Below, one piece after another: positions 30,019-38,874 of a stretch of DNA of 64,000 bases. The stretch is from Hyphococcus formosus. GTDB taxonomy: Bacteria > Pseudomonadota > Alphaproteobacteria > Caulobacterales > Parvularculaceae. Each line of letters starts with the position of its first letter. Positions within the stretch are counted from its first letter, which is position 1. The notes under the pieces are model-generated. The model saw only the letters and a list, made by a program, of their open reading frames with translations. It did no database searches and was not told the DNA's origin. A program made the translations under genes and the position numbers. The stretch spans positions 620,001 through 684,000 of the forward strand of contig NZ_CP157210.1 in NCBI RefSeq assembly GCF_046736345.1. Direction: 5' to 3'.

Positions 30019-31005
30019 ATGAGTGTATCGACCAAAGAAACTTCGGATGACTGTACGCAAAAGGCGCAAGCGTTTTGTGATGTCACTGTCTTTCTGCCTA
30101 AAGAATTTACCCTTGATAGCGGTGAGAGCCTGAGCCGGCCAGAGCTTCGCGTTCGCGTTTACGGCGATCTTGAGAAACCAGCGGTTGTTGTAACCGGCGG
30201 TATTTCTGCGGGTCGCAAGGTCGCTGATGCGAAAGACGGGAAGGGCTGGTGGCGTGATCTGGTTCATTCGGGCGGCGCGGTCGATCTCGAGCAATTTTGC
30301 GTAATTGGTTTCGATTTTCTGCCGAATGCAGGCGAGACAGCACGCACCATTACAACCGCCGATCATGCAAAAGCACTCGTTGATGCACTGAATGTTTTAG
30401 AGATTGAGAAAGTCCACGCTTTCGTAGGTGCGTCCTATGGCGGGATGATCGGTCTCGCTTTTGCTCAACATTTCCCTGATCGCGTCGAGAAGCTTTGCGC
30501 AATTTCTGCACCGGGACGTCCGCATCCGTCAGCGACAGCGCTGCGCGGTATTCAGCGGCGGATCATAGAATTTTCATTGAAGCACAACGATCCAGAAGCG
30601 GGCGTCGCATTGGCGCGGCAACTGGCAATGGTGACTTATCGGACCGCTGAGGAGTTTGGCGAGCGTTTTGAAAGTGCTGCAGGCGAAGCGGCCGGCGACC
30701 CTTATGACGTATGCGAATATCTGATTTCACGCGGCAATGCCTATGACATGGAAGCAGCGCGTTATTTGACGCTTTCTGATTCCATTGACCGGCACCGCGT
30801 TGACGCAGAAAAATTAGAAGTTGAGACGTTGATCCTTGCGGCGACCAGTGACCGTCTTGCACCAATCGAAGACCTTCGCCGCCTTGCGGGCGATATCGCC
30901 AAAGGCAAATTCGTAGAAATAGATTCTCTCTATGGTCACGACACTTTCCTGAAAGAAGTGTCGGTCATAGGGCCCCATATCCATTCATTCCTTGAGGAGA
31001 AATAA
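30019..31005 (+). CDS. metX: MetX-like homoserine O-acyltransferase
   Basis: A 328-residue alpha/beta hydrolase of the MetX family that acylates homoserine with acetyl- or succinyl-CoA, the first committed step to methionine. The triad is S139 (GASYGGM), D278 (ATSDRL) and H307 (LYGHDTFL). The GGISAGRKVAD and GWW segments near residues 60-78 are family markers. MetX proteins include both acetyl and succinyl transferases and I cannot tell which this is. It is directly behind a SAM riboswitch, with metB 2 bp after its stop. Confidence 0.9.
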   Translation: MSVSTKETSDDCTQKAQAFCDVTVFLPKEFTLDSGESLSRPELRVRVYGDLEKPAVVVTGGISAGRKVADAKDGKGWWRDLVHSGGAVDLEQFCVIGFDFLPNAGETARTITTADHAKALVDALNVLEIEKVHAFVGASYGGMIGLAFAQHFPDRVEKLCAISAPGRPHPSATALRGIQRRIIEFSLKHNDPEAGVALARQLAMVTYRTAEEFGERFESAAGEAAGDPYDVCEYLISRGNAYDMEAARYLTLSDSIDRHRVDAEKLEVETLILAATSDRLAPIEDLRRLAGDIAKGKFVEIDSLYGHDTFLKEVSVIGPHIHSFLEEK

Positions 31006-31007
31006 CC

Positions 31008-32219
31008 ATGAGCGAGTCCGTTCAACTTGAAACTATTGCGGCGACCGCTGGTGTTGGTTCTGATCCTGCATTTCGGTCTGTAGCGCCGCCGCTGCATCTT
31101 TCGGCGAATTATGCCTGGAATGATCCGCTTGATAAGCCGCAATATGATTATGCGCGCTCTGGTAATCCGACGCGTTCACAACTTGAGGAAGCGATCTGTG
31201 CTCTTGAAGGTGCAGCAAAAGGCGTTGTCGTTTCCTCCGGCATGGCCGCTGTTGATTTGGTGCTCAATCTCGTCAACCCCGGTGACCTCGTTCTGGCACC
31301 GCATGATTGTTACGGTGGTACGCATCGGCTTCTAACGGCACGCGGGAAGCGCGGTCAGTTCGAGATTGAGTATGTCAATCAGACCGATCTCAACGCGTTG
31401 CGTGCTGCGTTTGAACGCAAACCAAAGCTCGTTTTGATTGAAACTCCGAGCAATCCGCTATTGCGAATTACCGATATTGCTGCGGTTGTTGAACTCGCCA
31501 AAGAACATGGCACGATTACGGTCGCAGATAACACGTTCTTGTCTCCGGCGCTTCAGCGTCCGATAGATCTCGGATGTGATATCGTCATTCATTCGACCAC
31601 GAAATTTTTGAATGGCCACTCGGATGTTGTTGGCGGCGCTGCCGTCGCTAAGTCACAGGAGCTGGGTGATGAGCTCGCTTGGTGGGCCAATTGCACTGGC
31701 GTAACAGGCGCGCCATTCGACAGCTTTATGACTTTGCGTGGTATACGAACCTTGTTCCCTAGAATTGAACGTCAGCAGAAAACTGCGCAAGACGTGGTGG
31801 AAGCACTTGTTGACGATGCTCGCGTGGTGAAGGTCAATTATCCCGGTCTCGAGTCTCATCCTGGACATGAAATCGCGAAGCGTCAGCAAAAAGGCTTCGG
31901 TTCAATGTTTTCAGTCGAATTCGATGAATCAGTGGATGTGATTGAGCTTCTGCGCAAGCTTGAGACGTTTACGATTGCCGAGTCACTTGGTGGTTTTGAG
32001 AGCCTTGTTTGCGTTCCTGCGGAAATGACTCATGCCGCAATGACGCCGGAAGCGAGAGAAACCGCCGGAATCTCTGATCGTTTAGTTCGTTTTTCCATTG
32101 GGCTTGAGCATACCGATGATCTTGTGCGAGATATCTTTTCAGCGCTCGAACAGGCAGCGGTCACGAGCGCTGATAAAGTAGCATATTTACCAAACAAGGC
32201 AGCAAGCAAATGTGCCTAG
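31008..32219 (+). CDS. metB: Cystathionine gamma-synthase / O-acylhomoserine sulfhydrylase family
   Basis: A 403-residue Cys/Met-metabolism PLP enzyme. YDYARSGNPTR, SSGMAAVDLVL and the PLP lysine motif HSTTKFLNGHSDVVGG are diagnostic. It would condense the MetX product with cysteine (cystathionine gamma-synthase) or with sulfide; the exact reaction cannot be fixed from motifs. It lies 2 bp after metX and overlaps hom by 10 bp, so it is clearly part of the SAM-regulated operon. Confidence 0.92.
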   Translation: MSESVQLETIAATAGVGSDPAFRSVAPPLHLSANYAWNDPLDKPQYDYARSGNPTRSQLEEAICALEGAAKGVVVSSGMAAVDLVLNLVNPGDLVLAPHDCYGGTHRLLTARGKRGQFEIEYVNQTDLNALRAAFERKPKLVLIETPSNPLLRITDIAAVVELAKEHGTITVADNTFLSPALQRPIDLGCDIVIHSTTKFLNGHSDVVGGAAVAKSQELGDELAWWANCTGVTGAPFDSFMTLRGIRTLFPRIERQQKTAQDVVEALVDDARVVKVNYPGLESHPGHEIAKRQQKGFGSMFSVEFDESVDVIELLRKLETFTIAESLGGFESLVCVPAEMTHAAMTPEARETAGISDRLVRFSIGLEHTDDLVRDIFSALEQAAVTSADKVAYLPNKAASKCA

Positions 32220-33205
32220 ATGTAGAAGATAAAATAAGCATGGTTGGATCTGGCGAAGAATTAGCGACACGAAGACTTAGAGTAGCGGTCGCTGGACTTG
32301 GCGTTATTGGTGAAGGGGCGGCCCTTCGACTTGCGAGTGATAACGAGCCTTATGCGTTATGTTCGGCGTTGGTCCGCGACCCGAACAAAGAACGCGCAGA
32401 AGAATTGTCACAGCTTCGAATTTACACTGACCCTGAGGTGTTGCTTGTCGAACATCCGGATGTGGTGATCGATGCATTGCCAACCGGTGAGAGTGGACGT
32501 CGCTTAATTGAAGCAGCGCTTTCGCGCGGTATTAGCATCGTTACTGCAAACAAGCAGGCGATTGCTGGTGCCATGTCGCCGCTAAGCATGCTGGCGACAC
32601 AGAACAAGGCGACTTTCGCTTATTCCGCATCTGTTGGCGGGGGATCTCCAATGGTTGAGACTGCGCGGAAAGCCAAATCGGTCGGTGAAGTTCGGTCAAT
32701 AACAGCAATTCTGAACGGTACGGTGAATTATATTCTTTCTTCGATGAAAGAAGGAGCGAGTTTTCTTGATGCCGTTAAAGCAGCCCAAGATGCCGGGTTC
32801 GCTGAGCCTGATCCTACGGCAGATTTATCGGGTGAAGATGCACGCGCGAAAATTTCCATCCTCACCTACGAAGCCTTTGGGCGCGAGATTGAAAACAGCG
32901 CCATAAAGGTTGAAGCGCTCGATTCAATGCTCGCTGAAAGCTTCGTGGAAAAAGGCGGAAACTGGAAACAGCTTTCGGTGATCAACAAGAAGTCTGACGG
33001 TGGGATTACGGCACGTGTCGGTTTTGCGCGCGTCGATGACGATCCATTTTTCGATTCAATTGGTGGTGAAGGTAATGCACTTCGCATCATCAATATGGAT
33101 GGGCGAGACTTTACGTGTCAGGGCAAAGGAGCAGGGCGAGAGCCAACGGTCGGGAGCATATTCTCCGACCTTGAAGCAATCGCCCGCCAACCGGTCGGGC
33201 GTTAA
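32210..33205 (+). CDS. hom: Homoserine dehydrogenase, short form without ACT domain
   Basis: A 331-residue enzyme reducing aspartate semialdehyde to homoserine. The nucleotide-binding motif is GLGVIGEG, the catalytic lysine lies in VTANKQAIAG, and the substrate-binding part ILNGTVNYILSSM is followed by EPDPTADLSGEDARAK. The chain ends after the catalytic domain; the C-terminal ACT domain that gives threonine feedback inhibition in many bacteria is absent. The start at 32210 overlaps metB by 10 bp; ATG 32240 is an alternative. Its place behind a SAM riboswitch ties it to methionine supply. Confidence 0.93.
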   Translation: MCLDVEDKISMVGSGEELATRRLRVAVAGLGVIGEGAALRLASDNEPYALCSALVRDPNKERAEELSQLRIYTDPEVLLVEHPDVVIDALPTGESGRRLIEAALSRGISIVTANKQAIAGAMSPLSMLATQNKATFAYSASVGGGSPMVETARKAKSVGEVRSITAILNGTVNYILSSMKEGASFLDAVKAAQDAGFAEPDPTADLSGEDARAKISILTYEAFGREIENSAIKVEALDSMLAESFVEKGGNWKQLSVINKKSDGGITARVGFARVDDDPFFDSIGGEGNALRIINMDGRDFTCQGKGAGREPTVGSIFSDLEAIARQPVGR

Positions 33206-33234
33206 CGCCCAAATCGCGATTGATGACCAATGAG

Positions 33235-33264
33235 GCCGTTTTCTTTCATAACTACGAAAACGGC
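33235..33264. repeat. 9-bp inverted repeat between hom and proB
   Basis: GCCGTTTTC (33235-33243) and GAAAACGGC (33256-33264) form a perfect stem with a 12-base loop, 30 bp after the hom stop. No clear T-run follows on the plus strand. It could be a weak terminator, an mRNA end structure or an operator for proBA. Confidence 0.45.
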
Positions 33265-33339
33265 ATTCGACCTGCCTGTGTTTTTGGTCGCGTAATTGTG
33301 GCGTTTCGCCGTTGGTAAAAACGCACTACAAGTCTGCCC

Positions 33340-34497
33340 ATGACCCAACTTACGGAAAAACCAGCTATTAACGCCACGTCTGAAATGCGGGCCGCGAAAC
33401 GCCTTGTAATAAAGGTCGGATCGGCAATTCTGTGCGCGCCCGATGGAGCACCGCGCAGCGAGTGGCTTTCCAGTCTGGCCGATGACGTTGCGTCTTTACG
33501 TAACGATGGGCGCCAAGTTGTGATCGTGACATCTGGCGCGATTGCGCTGGGACGTCACAAGCTGGGACTAAGCGGTGCGCTGCGTCTCGACGAAAAGCAG
33601 GCGGCGTCGGCTGCGGGGCAAGTCGCACTGGCGGAAGCCTGGCAATCGGCATTTGCGCCGCATGGAATTAATATTGCGCAGATCCTGTTGACGCTCGACG
33701 ATACTGAGGGGCGGCGGCGATACCTCAATGCGCGCACGACGCTTCGGACATTGCTCGATCTTGGTGCTTTGCCATTGGTGAATGAGAACGACACGATTGC
33801 CACGAGCGAGATTCGATATGGCGATAATGACCGGTTAGCAGCGCATGCTGCGCAATTAATCGGCAGCGATTTGCTCGTCATTTTGTCGGATATTGATGGT
33901 CTCTATACGGCTGATCCACGCAAAGACTCAAGCGCGAAACATATAGACGTTGTTGATGTTATCACCCCAGAGATTGAGCAGTCTGCTGGCGGGGCCAATG
34001 CGTCTGCCGGTGTGGGATCTGGCGGCATGGCGTCGAAAATTGCCGCTGCGAAAATTGCCGGTGGGGCAGGATGCGCGGCTATAATTGCACCGGGTACAGG
34101 CAACAACCCCATTAAGGCAATTCTTGATGGCGGCGCATCAACATTGTTTCGCCCATCGACGACGCCTGCGAATGCGCGTCGTTTATGGATCGGTGGCCGC
34201 CTTAAACCAGCTGGCCAAATCATGATTGACGACGGCGCAGCCAAAGCCCTTCAAAAAGGGGCGAGCCTTTTGCCCGCTGGCGTCGCAGAAGTGCGCGGTA
34301 ATTTTACGCGTGGTGACGCGGTCGAAATAATCACCAAGGGCGACAAGGTAATCGCGCAAGGGTTATCCGCATATTATTCCGAAGAGATGCGCGCGATTGC
34401 CGGTTGCAAATCAGATCAACTTGAAGCGGTTCTTGGTTACAAGCGAAGACCTGCTGTCGTTGAAAAAGATGATCTCGTTCTAAGGACAGAGAAATGA
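33340..34497 (+). CDS. proB: Glutamate 5-kinase
   Basis: A 385-residue enzyme that phosphorylates glutamate in the first step of proline synthesis. The amino-acid kinase domain has VIKVGSAIL, VTSGAIALGRHKLG, NENDTIAT and GDNDRLAAHAA; GTGGM-type substrate residues appear as GSGGMASK. A C-terminal PUA domain (about 285-370, RLKPAGQIMIDDGAAKAL) is present, as in the E. coli enzyme. It overlaps proA by 4 bp (ATGA). Confidence 0.96.
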   Translation: MTQLTEKPAINATSEMRAAKRLVIKVGSAILCAPDGAPRSEWLSSLADDVASLRNDGRQVVIVTSGAIALGRHKLGLSGALRLDEKQAASAAGQVALAEAWQSAFAPHGINIAQILLTLDDTEGRRRYLNARTTLRTLLDLGALPLVNENDTIATSEIRYGDNDRLAAHAAQLIGSDLLVILSDIDGLYTADPRKDSSAKHIDVVDVITPEIEQSAGGANASAGVGSGGMASKIAAAKIAGGAGCAAIIAPGTGNNPIKAILDGGASTLFRPSTTPANARRLWIGGRLKPAGQIMIDDGAAKALQKGASLLPAGVAEVRGNFTRGDAVEIITKGDKVIAQGLSAYYSEEMRAIAGCKSDQLEAVLGYKRRPAVVEKDDLVLRTEK

Positions 34498-35762
34498 GCA
34501 TAGAAAATATCGCTGAATATATGGACAAGATTGGCCAGAACGCGCGCAATGCGGCGCGTCAAATGGCGACTGTCCCAAGTGATAAAAAGAATGCGGCGTT
34601 GCGCGCTGCAGCTCAGAATATTCTGGCGAATAAGGATGAAATCATTTCGGTAAACAAGTCAGAATGTGACGCCGCTAAAGAGCGCGGTCAGGACGCAGCA
34701 TTCATTGACCGCATGGCGTTGAGCAAGGATCGCATTGCCGGCATTGCCCAAGCGCTTGAGGAAATCGCAGCGCTGGATGACCCGGTTGGAAAGTCTATTC
34801 GCAAATGGACGCGGCCAAATGGCCTTGAATTTGAGCGCGTGCGCACACCAATTGGGGTGATTGCGATCATTTATGAAAGCCGGCCTAATGTGACCGTCGA
34901 TGCCGCGGCAATTGCCGTAAAAGCTGGCAATGCGGTTATCCTCAGGGGCGGCTCTGAATGTATTAAAACTTCAAAGGCGCTTTTTGATTGTTTCCAACGG
35001 GCCGTCAAAGAACATGGCTTGCCCGTTCATGCGGCACAATTTGTCGAAACGACTGACCGTGCAGCGGTTGGCGAAATCCTCTCTGGCCTGAACGGACGGA
35101 TTGACTTGGTTATTCCCCGAGGCGGAAAATCATTGGTCGGAAGAGTGCAGGCCGAAGCCCGTGCGCCAGTGCTAAGCCATCTCGACGGAATCTGTCATGT
35201 CTATATCGATGGTGAAGCTGATCCTGAGAAAGCGGTCGCTATAGCGTTGAATGCAAAAATGCGCCGAACAGGCGTTTGTGGCGCAGCCGAGACGCTTTTG
35301 ATCGATAGGGCCTGCGCGCAAAGCATCTGGCCGACGCTCGGAAAAGCATTACGTGATGAGGGGTGCGAAATCAGAGGCGACTCTGCGCTCCTTGAAATCG
35401 ATAATTCTGTTGTCGAGGCAACAGAGAGCGATTGGGAAACGGAATATCTTGCGCCTATTATCTCGGTCGCGCTTGTCGATGGCGTAGAGGGTGCCATTGA
35501 TCATATCGCGCGATATTCCTCAGCGCATACGGAATCGATCATCACGGAAAATGAGGCGACAGCAGCGCGTTTTCTGTCTGCTGTCGATAGCGCAATTGTC
35601 ATGCATAACGCTTCGACGCAATTCGCTGATGGCGGAGAGTTCGGGTTCGGCGGCGAGATTGGTATCGCGACCGGGCGTCTACATGCGCGTGGTCCTGCCG
35701 GGGTCGAGGAACTGACCACCTATAAAAACCTTGTTCGGGGTAAATCCCATACGCGGCCGTGA
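34494..35762 (+). CDS. proA: Gamma-glutamyl phosphate reductase
   Basis: A 422-residue aldehyde-dehydrogenase-superfamily enzyme that reduces gamma-glutamyl phosphate to glutamate semialdehyde for proline synthesis. Family motifs are PIGVIAIIYESRPNVT, DLVIPRGGKSL and the catalytic cysteine in RRTGVCGAAETLL. The C-terminal FGFGGEIGIATGRLHARGP is conserved. It overlaps proB by 4 bp, so proBA form one translationally coupled unit. Confidence 0.96.
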   Translation: MSIENIAEYMDKIGQNARNAARQMATVPSDKKNAALRAAAQNILANKDEIISVNKSECDAAKERGQDAAFIDRMALSKDRIAGIAQALEEIAALDDPVGKSIRKWTRPNGLEFERVRTPIGVIAIIYESRPNVTVDAAAIAVKAGNAVILRGGSECIKTSKALFDCFQRAVKEHGLPVHAAQFVETTDRAAVGEILSGLNGRIDLVIPRGGKSLVGRVQAEARAPVLSHLDGICHVYIDGEADPEKAVAIALNAKMRRTGVCGAAETLLIDRACAQSIWPTLGKALRDEGCEIRGDSALLEIDNSVVEATESDWETEYLAPIISVALVDGVEGAIDHIARYSSAHTESIITENEATAARFLSAVDSAIVMHNASTQFADGGEFGFGGEIGIATGRLHARGPAGVEELTTYKNLVRGKSHTRP

Positions 35763-35862
35763 CGTCTTGGCTTGTTTTTAAGCTTGTTAGACGATTATGC
35801 TAACATTTATGGGTGAAATAATGACCTTGGCGAAAAAAGTTGAAAAACCCGACTTTTTTTTC

Positions 35863-35890
35863 TTGTTAACTGAGCGTGGTCTATTGTATT
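35863..35890 (+). promoter_or_regulatory. Possible promoter of the ilv-leu operon
   Basis: TTGTTA (35863-35868) and TGTATT (35885-35890) are separated by 16 bp and lie 49 bp before the leader-peptide ATG. The match is moderate. The preceding 100 bp after proA hold an A/T-rich stretch with a T8 run but no gene. Confidence 0.35.
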
Positions 35891-35938
35891 CGCGTGTGGC
35901 GCATCGCACAAAAAGCAGCGCAAGTTAGAGCCGGAATT

Positions 35939-36082
35939 ATGGATAGCATCAACAATGCAGGAATTACGCAAGTCAGCGCAGAGTTATTGAACTCTGTGAT
36001 CGTTGCTGTGAACCTCCTCCTTGTGGTGGTGGTACTCCTTATTAGCCCCATTCGGGGAGCGGCTACGGAGCCCGCGCGCTAA
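35939..36082 (+). CDS. Branched-chain amino-acid leader peptide (ilv attenuator)
   Basis: A 47-residue leader peptide. Between residues 16 and 38, 17 of 23 codons are Leu, Val or Ile, including an unbroken ten-codon block from L26 to I35 (LLLVVVVLLI). Such a run is the hallmark of ilv leader peptides, where ribosome stalling at low charged tRNA favours an antiterminator. The E. coli ilvGMEDA leader is analogous but shorter. Its stop codon lies 26 bases before the terminator stem at 36109-36130. It precedes ilvD and the seven genes after it. An in-frame GTG at 35876 is an alternative, less likely start. Confidence 0.85.
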   Translation: MDSINNAGITQVSAELLNSVIVAVNLLLVVVVLLISPIRGAATEPAR

Positions 36083-36136
36083 CGCAAAGCAGCACGGACC
36101 TCCAACACCCCGCTCCCGAAAGGAAGCGGGTTTTTT
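36042..36136 (+). terminator. ilv attenuator: antiterminator/terminator switch
   Basis: Terminator: CCCGCT (36109-36114) pairs with AGCGGG (36125-36130), extended by CC/GG across a C-A mismatch, followed by T6 (36131-36136). Antiterminator: GGGAGCGG (36055-36062) pairs perfectly with CCGCTCCC (36110-36117), which includes the terminator's 5' arm, so the two exclude each other. Protector: TTAGC (36042-36046) pairs with GCTAA (36078-36082), enclosing the antiterminator arm when the ribosome reaches the leader stop. The arrangement is a classical transcription attenuator. Confidence 0.87.
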
Positions 36137-36173
36137 GTTGTCCGGAGGTTCGAAAAGAAGAGAACGGAAGAGC

Positions 36174-37838
36174 ATGTCAAAACGATCAGACGCAATTACC
36201 AAAGGCCCGGCTAAGGCTCCCGCACGTGCGATGCTGCGTGCTGTTGGCTATGGCGATAAAGATTTCGAACAACCCATGGTCGCGGTCGTCAATACCTGGT
36301 CAACGGTGACGCCATGTAACATGCACCTCGCAGAATTGGCGGAACCGGTTCGTGAGGGCGTGCGCGCTGGTGGTGCGACCCCAATTGATTTCAATACGAT
36401 CGTTGTTTCCGATGGCATCACTATGGGCGGTGAGGGAATGCGTGCTTCGCTGATTTCACGCGAGGCGATTGCGGATTCAATTGAACTCGCTGTGCGTGGT
36501 CATTCGCTTGATGCTGCAATTATTCTTGTTGGCTGTGATAAAACCTTGCCGGCTGCGGCGATGGCGCTAGCGCGTATGGATATTCCGGGCGTTATTTTTT
36601 ACGGCGGAACCATCATGCCGGGCAACTGCGACGGTAAAGACGTTTCTATCCAGGATGTGTTCGAAGCGGTTGGTGCTCATTCAATGGGCAAGATGTCGGA
36701 CGCCGAATTAGATAAGGTTGAGCGCACTGCTTGTCCGGGTGCGGGGGCCTGTGGCGGACAGTTCACGGCGAATACGATGGCGATGGCTTTGGCCTTTTTG
36801 GGGCTTGCGCCATTGGGTGCCGGCGATCCGCCAGCGATTCACGAGGCAAAAAATGCCGAAGCTGTTCGTTGTGGTGAGTTAGTCGCGAAGCTCGCGAAAG
36901 ATGGCACGACGGCACGTAGCTTTATTAACAAAGAAACTTTGCGAAATGCTGCAACATCAGTGGTCGCGAGTGGTGGTTCAACAAACGCGGTTCTGCATTT
37001 AGCGGCAATTGCAGCAGAAGCCGGCGTCGAGTTCTCAATCGATATTTTTGACGAATTGTCGCGCACGACTCCAGTCATCACTAACTTGAAACCCGGTGGA
37101 CGTTTCCTTGCCCGCGACCTTTACGCCGCAGGTGGGGTTCGCTTGTTTGGTAAACGCTTGATGGAAGCCGGAAAAATCGTTGATGCACCAACGGTTAGCG
37201 GTGAAAACCTCTTTGATGAATTGAATAAGGCCGAAGAGGCGGAAGGGCAAGAAGTTGTTCATTCCGTAGATAATCCATTCAAAAAAACGGGCGGCTTACG
37301 GGTTCTCTATGGTGACGTTGCACCGGAAGGTTCGGTTTTGAAAACCGCTGGTTATAGCGATGGTGCCTTTTCCGGACCGGCACGTATATTCGATGGCGAA
37401 GAGGCTGCGTTCAAGGCCGTGACCAATCGCGAGATTAAAGAGGGCGATGTTGTCGTTATTCGTTACGAAGGACCGCGCGGTGGTCCGGGTATGCGTGAAA
37501 TGCTGGCAGTTACTGCCGCAGTCGCAGGGCAAGGTCTCGCAGGCAAAGTTGCACTGATCACGGATGGTCGCTTCTCTGGCGCGTCGCACGGGTTTGTAAT
37601 TGGTCACGTCGCCCCCGAAGCAGCGTTAGGCGGTCCAATCGGCCTAATCGAAGAGGGCGATATAATTAGTATTGATGCGGAGGGACGCCGGATCGACGCG
37701 AATGTCGATTGGGAGGCGCGTCGCGCCACGTTCAAACCAAAGGCACCAAATCGAATGGGCGGCGTATTCGACAAGTTCGCAAAACTGGTTTCATCCGCCT
37801 CTAAAGGCGCGGTTACCATTCAAACATTTAACGAGTAA
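36174..37838 (+). CDS. ilvD: Dihydroxy-acid dehydratase
   Basis: A 554-residue Fe-S dehydratase making the 2-keto acids for valine and isoleucine. Conserved cysteine motifs are VGCDKTLPAA and PGAGACGGQFTANTM, and TVTPCNMHL supplies the first cluster cysteine. The frame is open upstream through the attenuator, but the ATG at 36174 with GGAAGAG before it gives the family start MSKRSDAITKG. It is the first structural gene of ilvDCBN-leuACDB. Confidence 0.96.
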   Translation: MSKRSDAITKGPAKAPARAMLRAVGYGDKDFEQPMVAVVNTWSTVTPCNMHLAELAEPVREGVRAGGATPIDFNTIVVSDGITMGGEGMRASLISREAIADSIELAVRGHSLDAAIILVGCDKTLPAAAMALARMDIPGVIFYGGTIMPGNCDGKDVSIQDVFEAVGAHSMGKMSDAELDKVERTACPGAGACGGQFTANTMAMALAFLGLAPLGAGDPPAIHEAKNAEAVRCGELVAKLAKDGTTARSFINKETLRNAATSVVASGGSTNAVLHLAAIAAEAGVEFSIDIFDELSRTTPVITNLKPGGRFLARDLYAAGGVRLFGKRLMEAGKIVDAPTVSGENLFDELNKAEEAEGQEVVHSVDNPFKKTGGLRVLYGDVAPEGSVLKTAGYSDGAFSGPARIFDGEEAAFKAVTNREIKEGDVVVIRYEGPRGGPGMREMLAVTAAVAGQGLAGKVALITDGRFSGASHGFVIGHVAPEAALGGPIGLIEEGDIISIDAEGRRIDANVDWEARRATFKPKAPNRMGGVFDKFAKLVSSASKGAVTIQTFNE

Positions 37839-37857
37839 GGCAGAAGGAATTTTTAAA

Positions 37858-38862
37858 ATGAGAGTCTACACCGAAGATGATGCCAGTCCTGAATTGGTAA
37901 AATCAGGCCCAGTCGCAGTCATTGGCTATGGTAGCCAGGGCCGTGCGCACGCGCTGAACCTTAAAAACTCTGGTTGCGACGTGGTCGTCGGCGTTCGCGA
38001 AGGTGGCCCCGGTGCAAAACGTGCCGCTGAGGACGGTCTTGAAGTCGCAAGTGTTGCAAAAGCGACTGAGGGCGCGAAGCTGATTGCGGTTCTCACACCT
38101 GACATGACGCATGAGAAAATCTTCAATGAAGAAATTCTGCCAAACTTGAAAGACGGCGATGCGCTTTTATTCGCACACGGATTCACAGTTCTTTATGGGC
38201 GCGTAAACCCGCCAAAGAATGTTGACGTCATCATGGTTGCGCCTAAAGGACCTGGTGGTCTTGTGCGCAGTGAGTATGAGCGCGGTCGCGGTGTGCCGTG
38301 TTTGTTTGCGGTTCATCAGGACGCAACAGGCCAGGCAAAAGATAAGGCGCTTGCCTATACCAGCCTGATCGGCGGTGCGACTGCGGGTGCGATCGAAACA
38401 ACATTCCGCGAAGAGACAGAAACTGACCTGTTTGGTGAGCAAGCAGTTCTTTGCGGTGGTGCATCAGAGCTTGTTATCGCTGGTTTCGAGACATTGGTTG
38501 AAGCGGGTTACCAGCCAGAGATCGCTTATTACGAATGTCTCCACGAGCTAAAGCTTATTGTGGATCTATTCTATGAAGGCGGTATCAGCCGGATGCATGA
38601 CTTTATTTCTGAGACCGCTAAATATGGTGACTTTGTTTCTGGTCCGCGCGTGATTAACGCAGAAACAAAAGAGCGTATGCGTGAAGTTTTGACGGATATT
38701 CAAAACGGCACCTTTGCGCGTAACTGGATTTTGGAGAACCAAGCTGGCAAGCCGCATTATCAACAAATGCTGCAGGCTGATCTTGATCACCCAATTGAAA
38801 AAACAGGCGCAGAATTGCGCGAACGCATGTCTTGGTTGAAGCCAGGCGCGAACACAAAATAA
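37858..38862 (+). CDS. ilvC: Ketol-acid reductoisomerase, class I
   Basis: A 334-residue enzyme, the short class I form. It isomerises and reduces acetolactate or acetohydroxybutyrate with NADPH. VIGYGSQGRAHALNLKNSG is the nucleotide motif and VVGVREGG its phosphate-binding loop. Metal and substrate residues are in GAIETTFREETETDLFGEQ and YECLHELKLIVDL. The upstream in-frame extension is not used: AGAAGGA precedes ATG 37858, 19 bp after ilvD. Confidence 0.97.
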   Translation: MRVYTEDDASPELVKSGPVAVIGYGSQGRAHALNLKNSGCDVVVGVREGGPGAKRAAEDGLEVASVAKATEGAKLIAVLTPDMTHEKIFNEEILPNLKDGDALLFAHGFTVLYGRVNPPKNVDVIMVAPKGPGGLVRSEYERGRGVPCLFAVHQDATGQAKDKALAYTSLIGGATAGAIETTFREETETDLFGEQAVLCGGASELVIAGFETLVEAGYQPEIAYYECLHELKLIVDLFYEGGISRMHDFISETAKYGDFVSGPRVINAETKERMREVLTDIQNGTFARNWILENQAGKPHYQQMLQADLDHPIEKTGAELRERMSWLKPGANTK

Positions 38863-38874
38863 GTTGAGGATATC

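Noticed and set aside
36021..36173. N-terminal extension of ilvD through the attenuator
   Set aside because: It runs through the terminator stem and the leader-peptide end in another frame; ATG 36174 gives the family N-terminus.
37672..37857. Extension of ilvC into the end of ilvD
   Set aside because: Unlike any ilvC N-terminus; the ATG at 37858 has a good ribosome-binding sequence.
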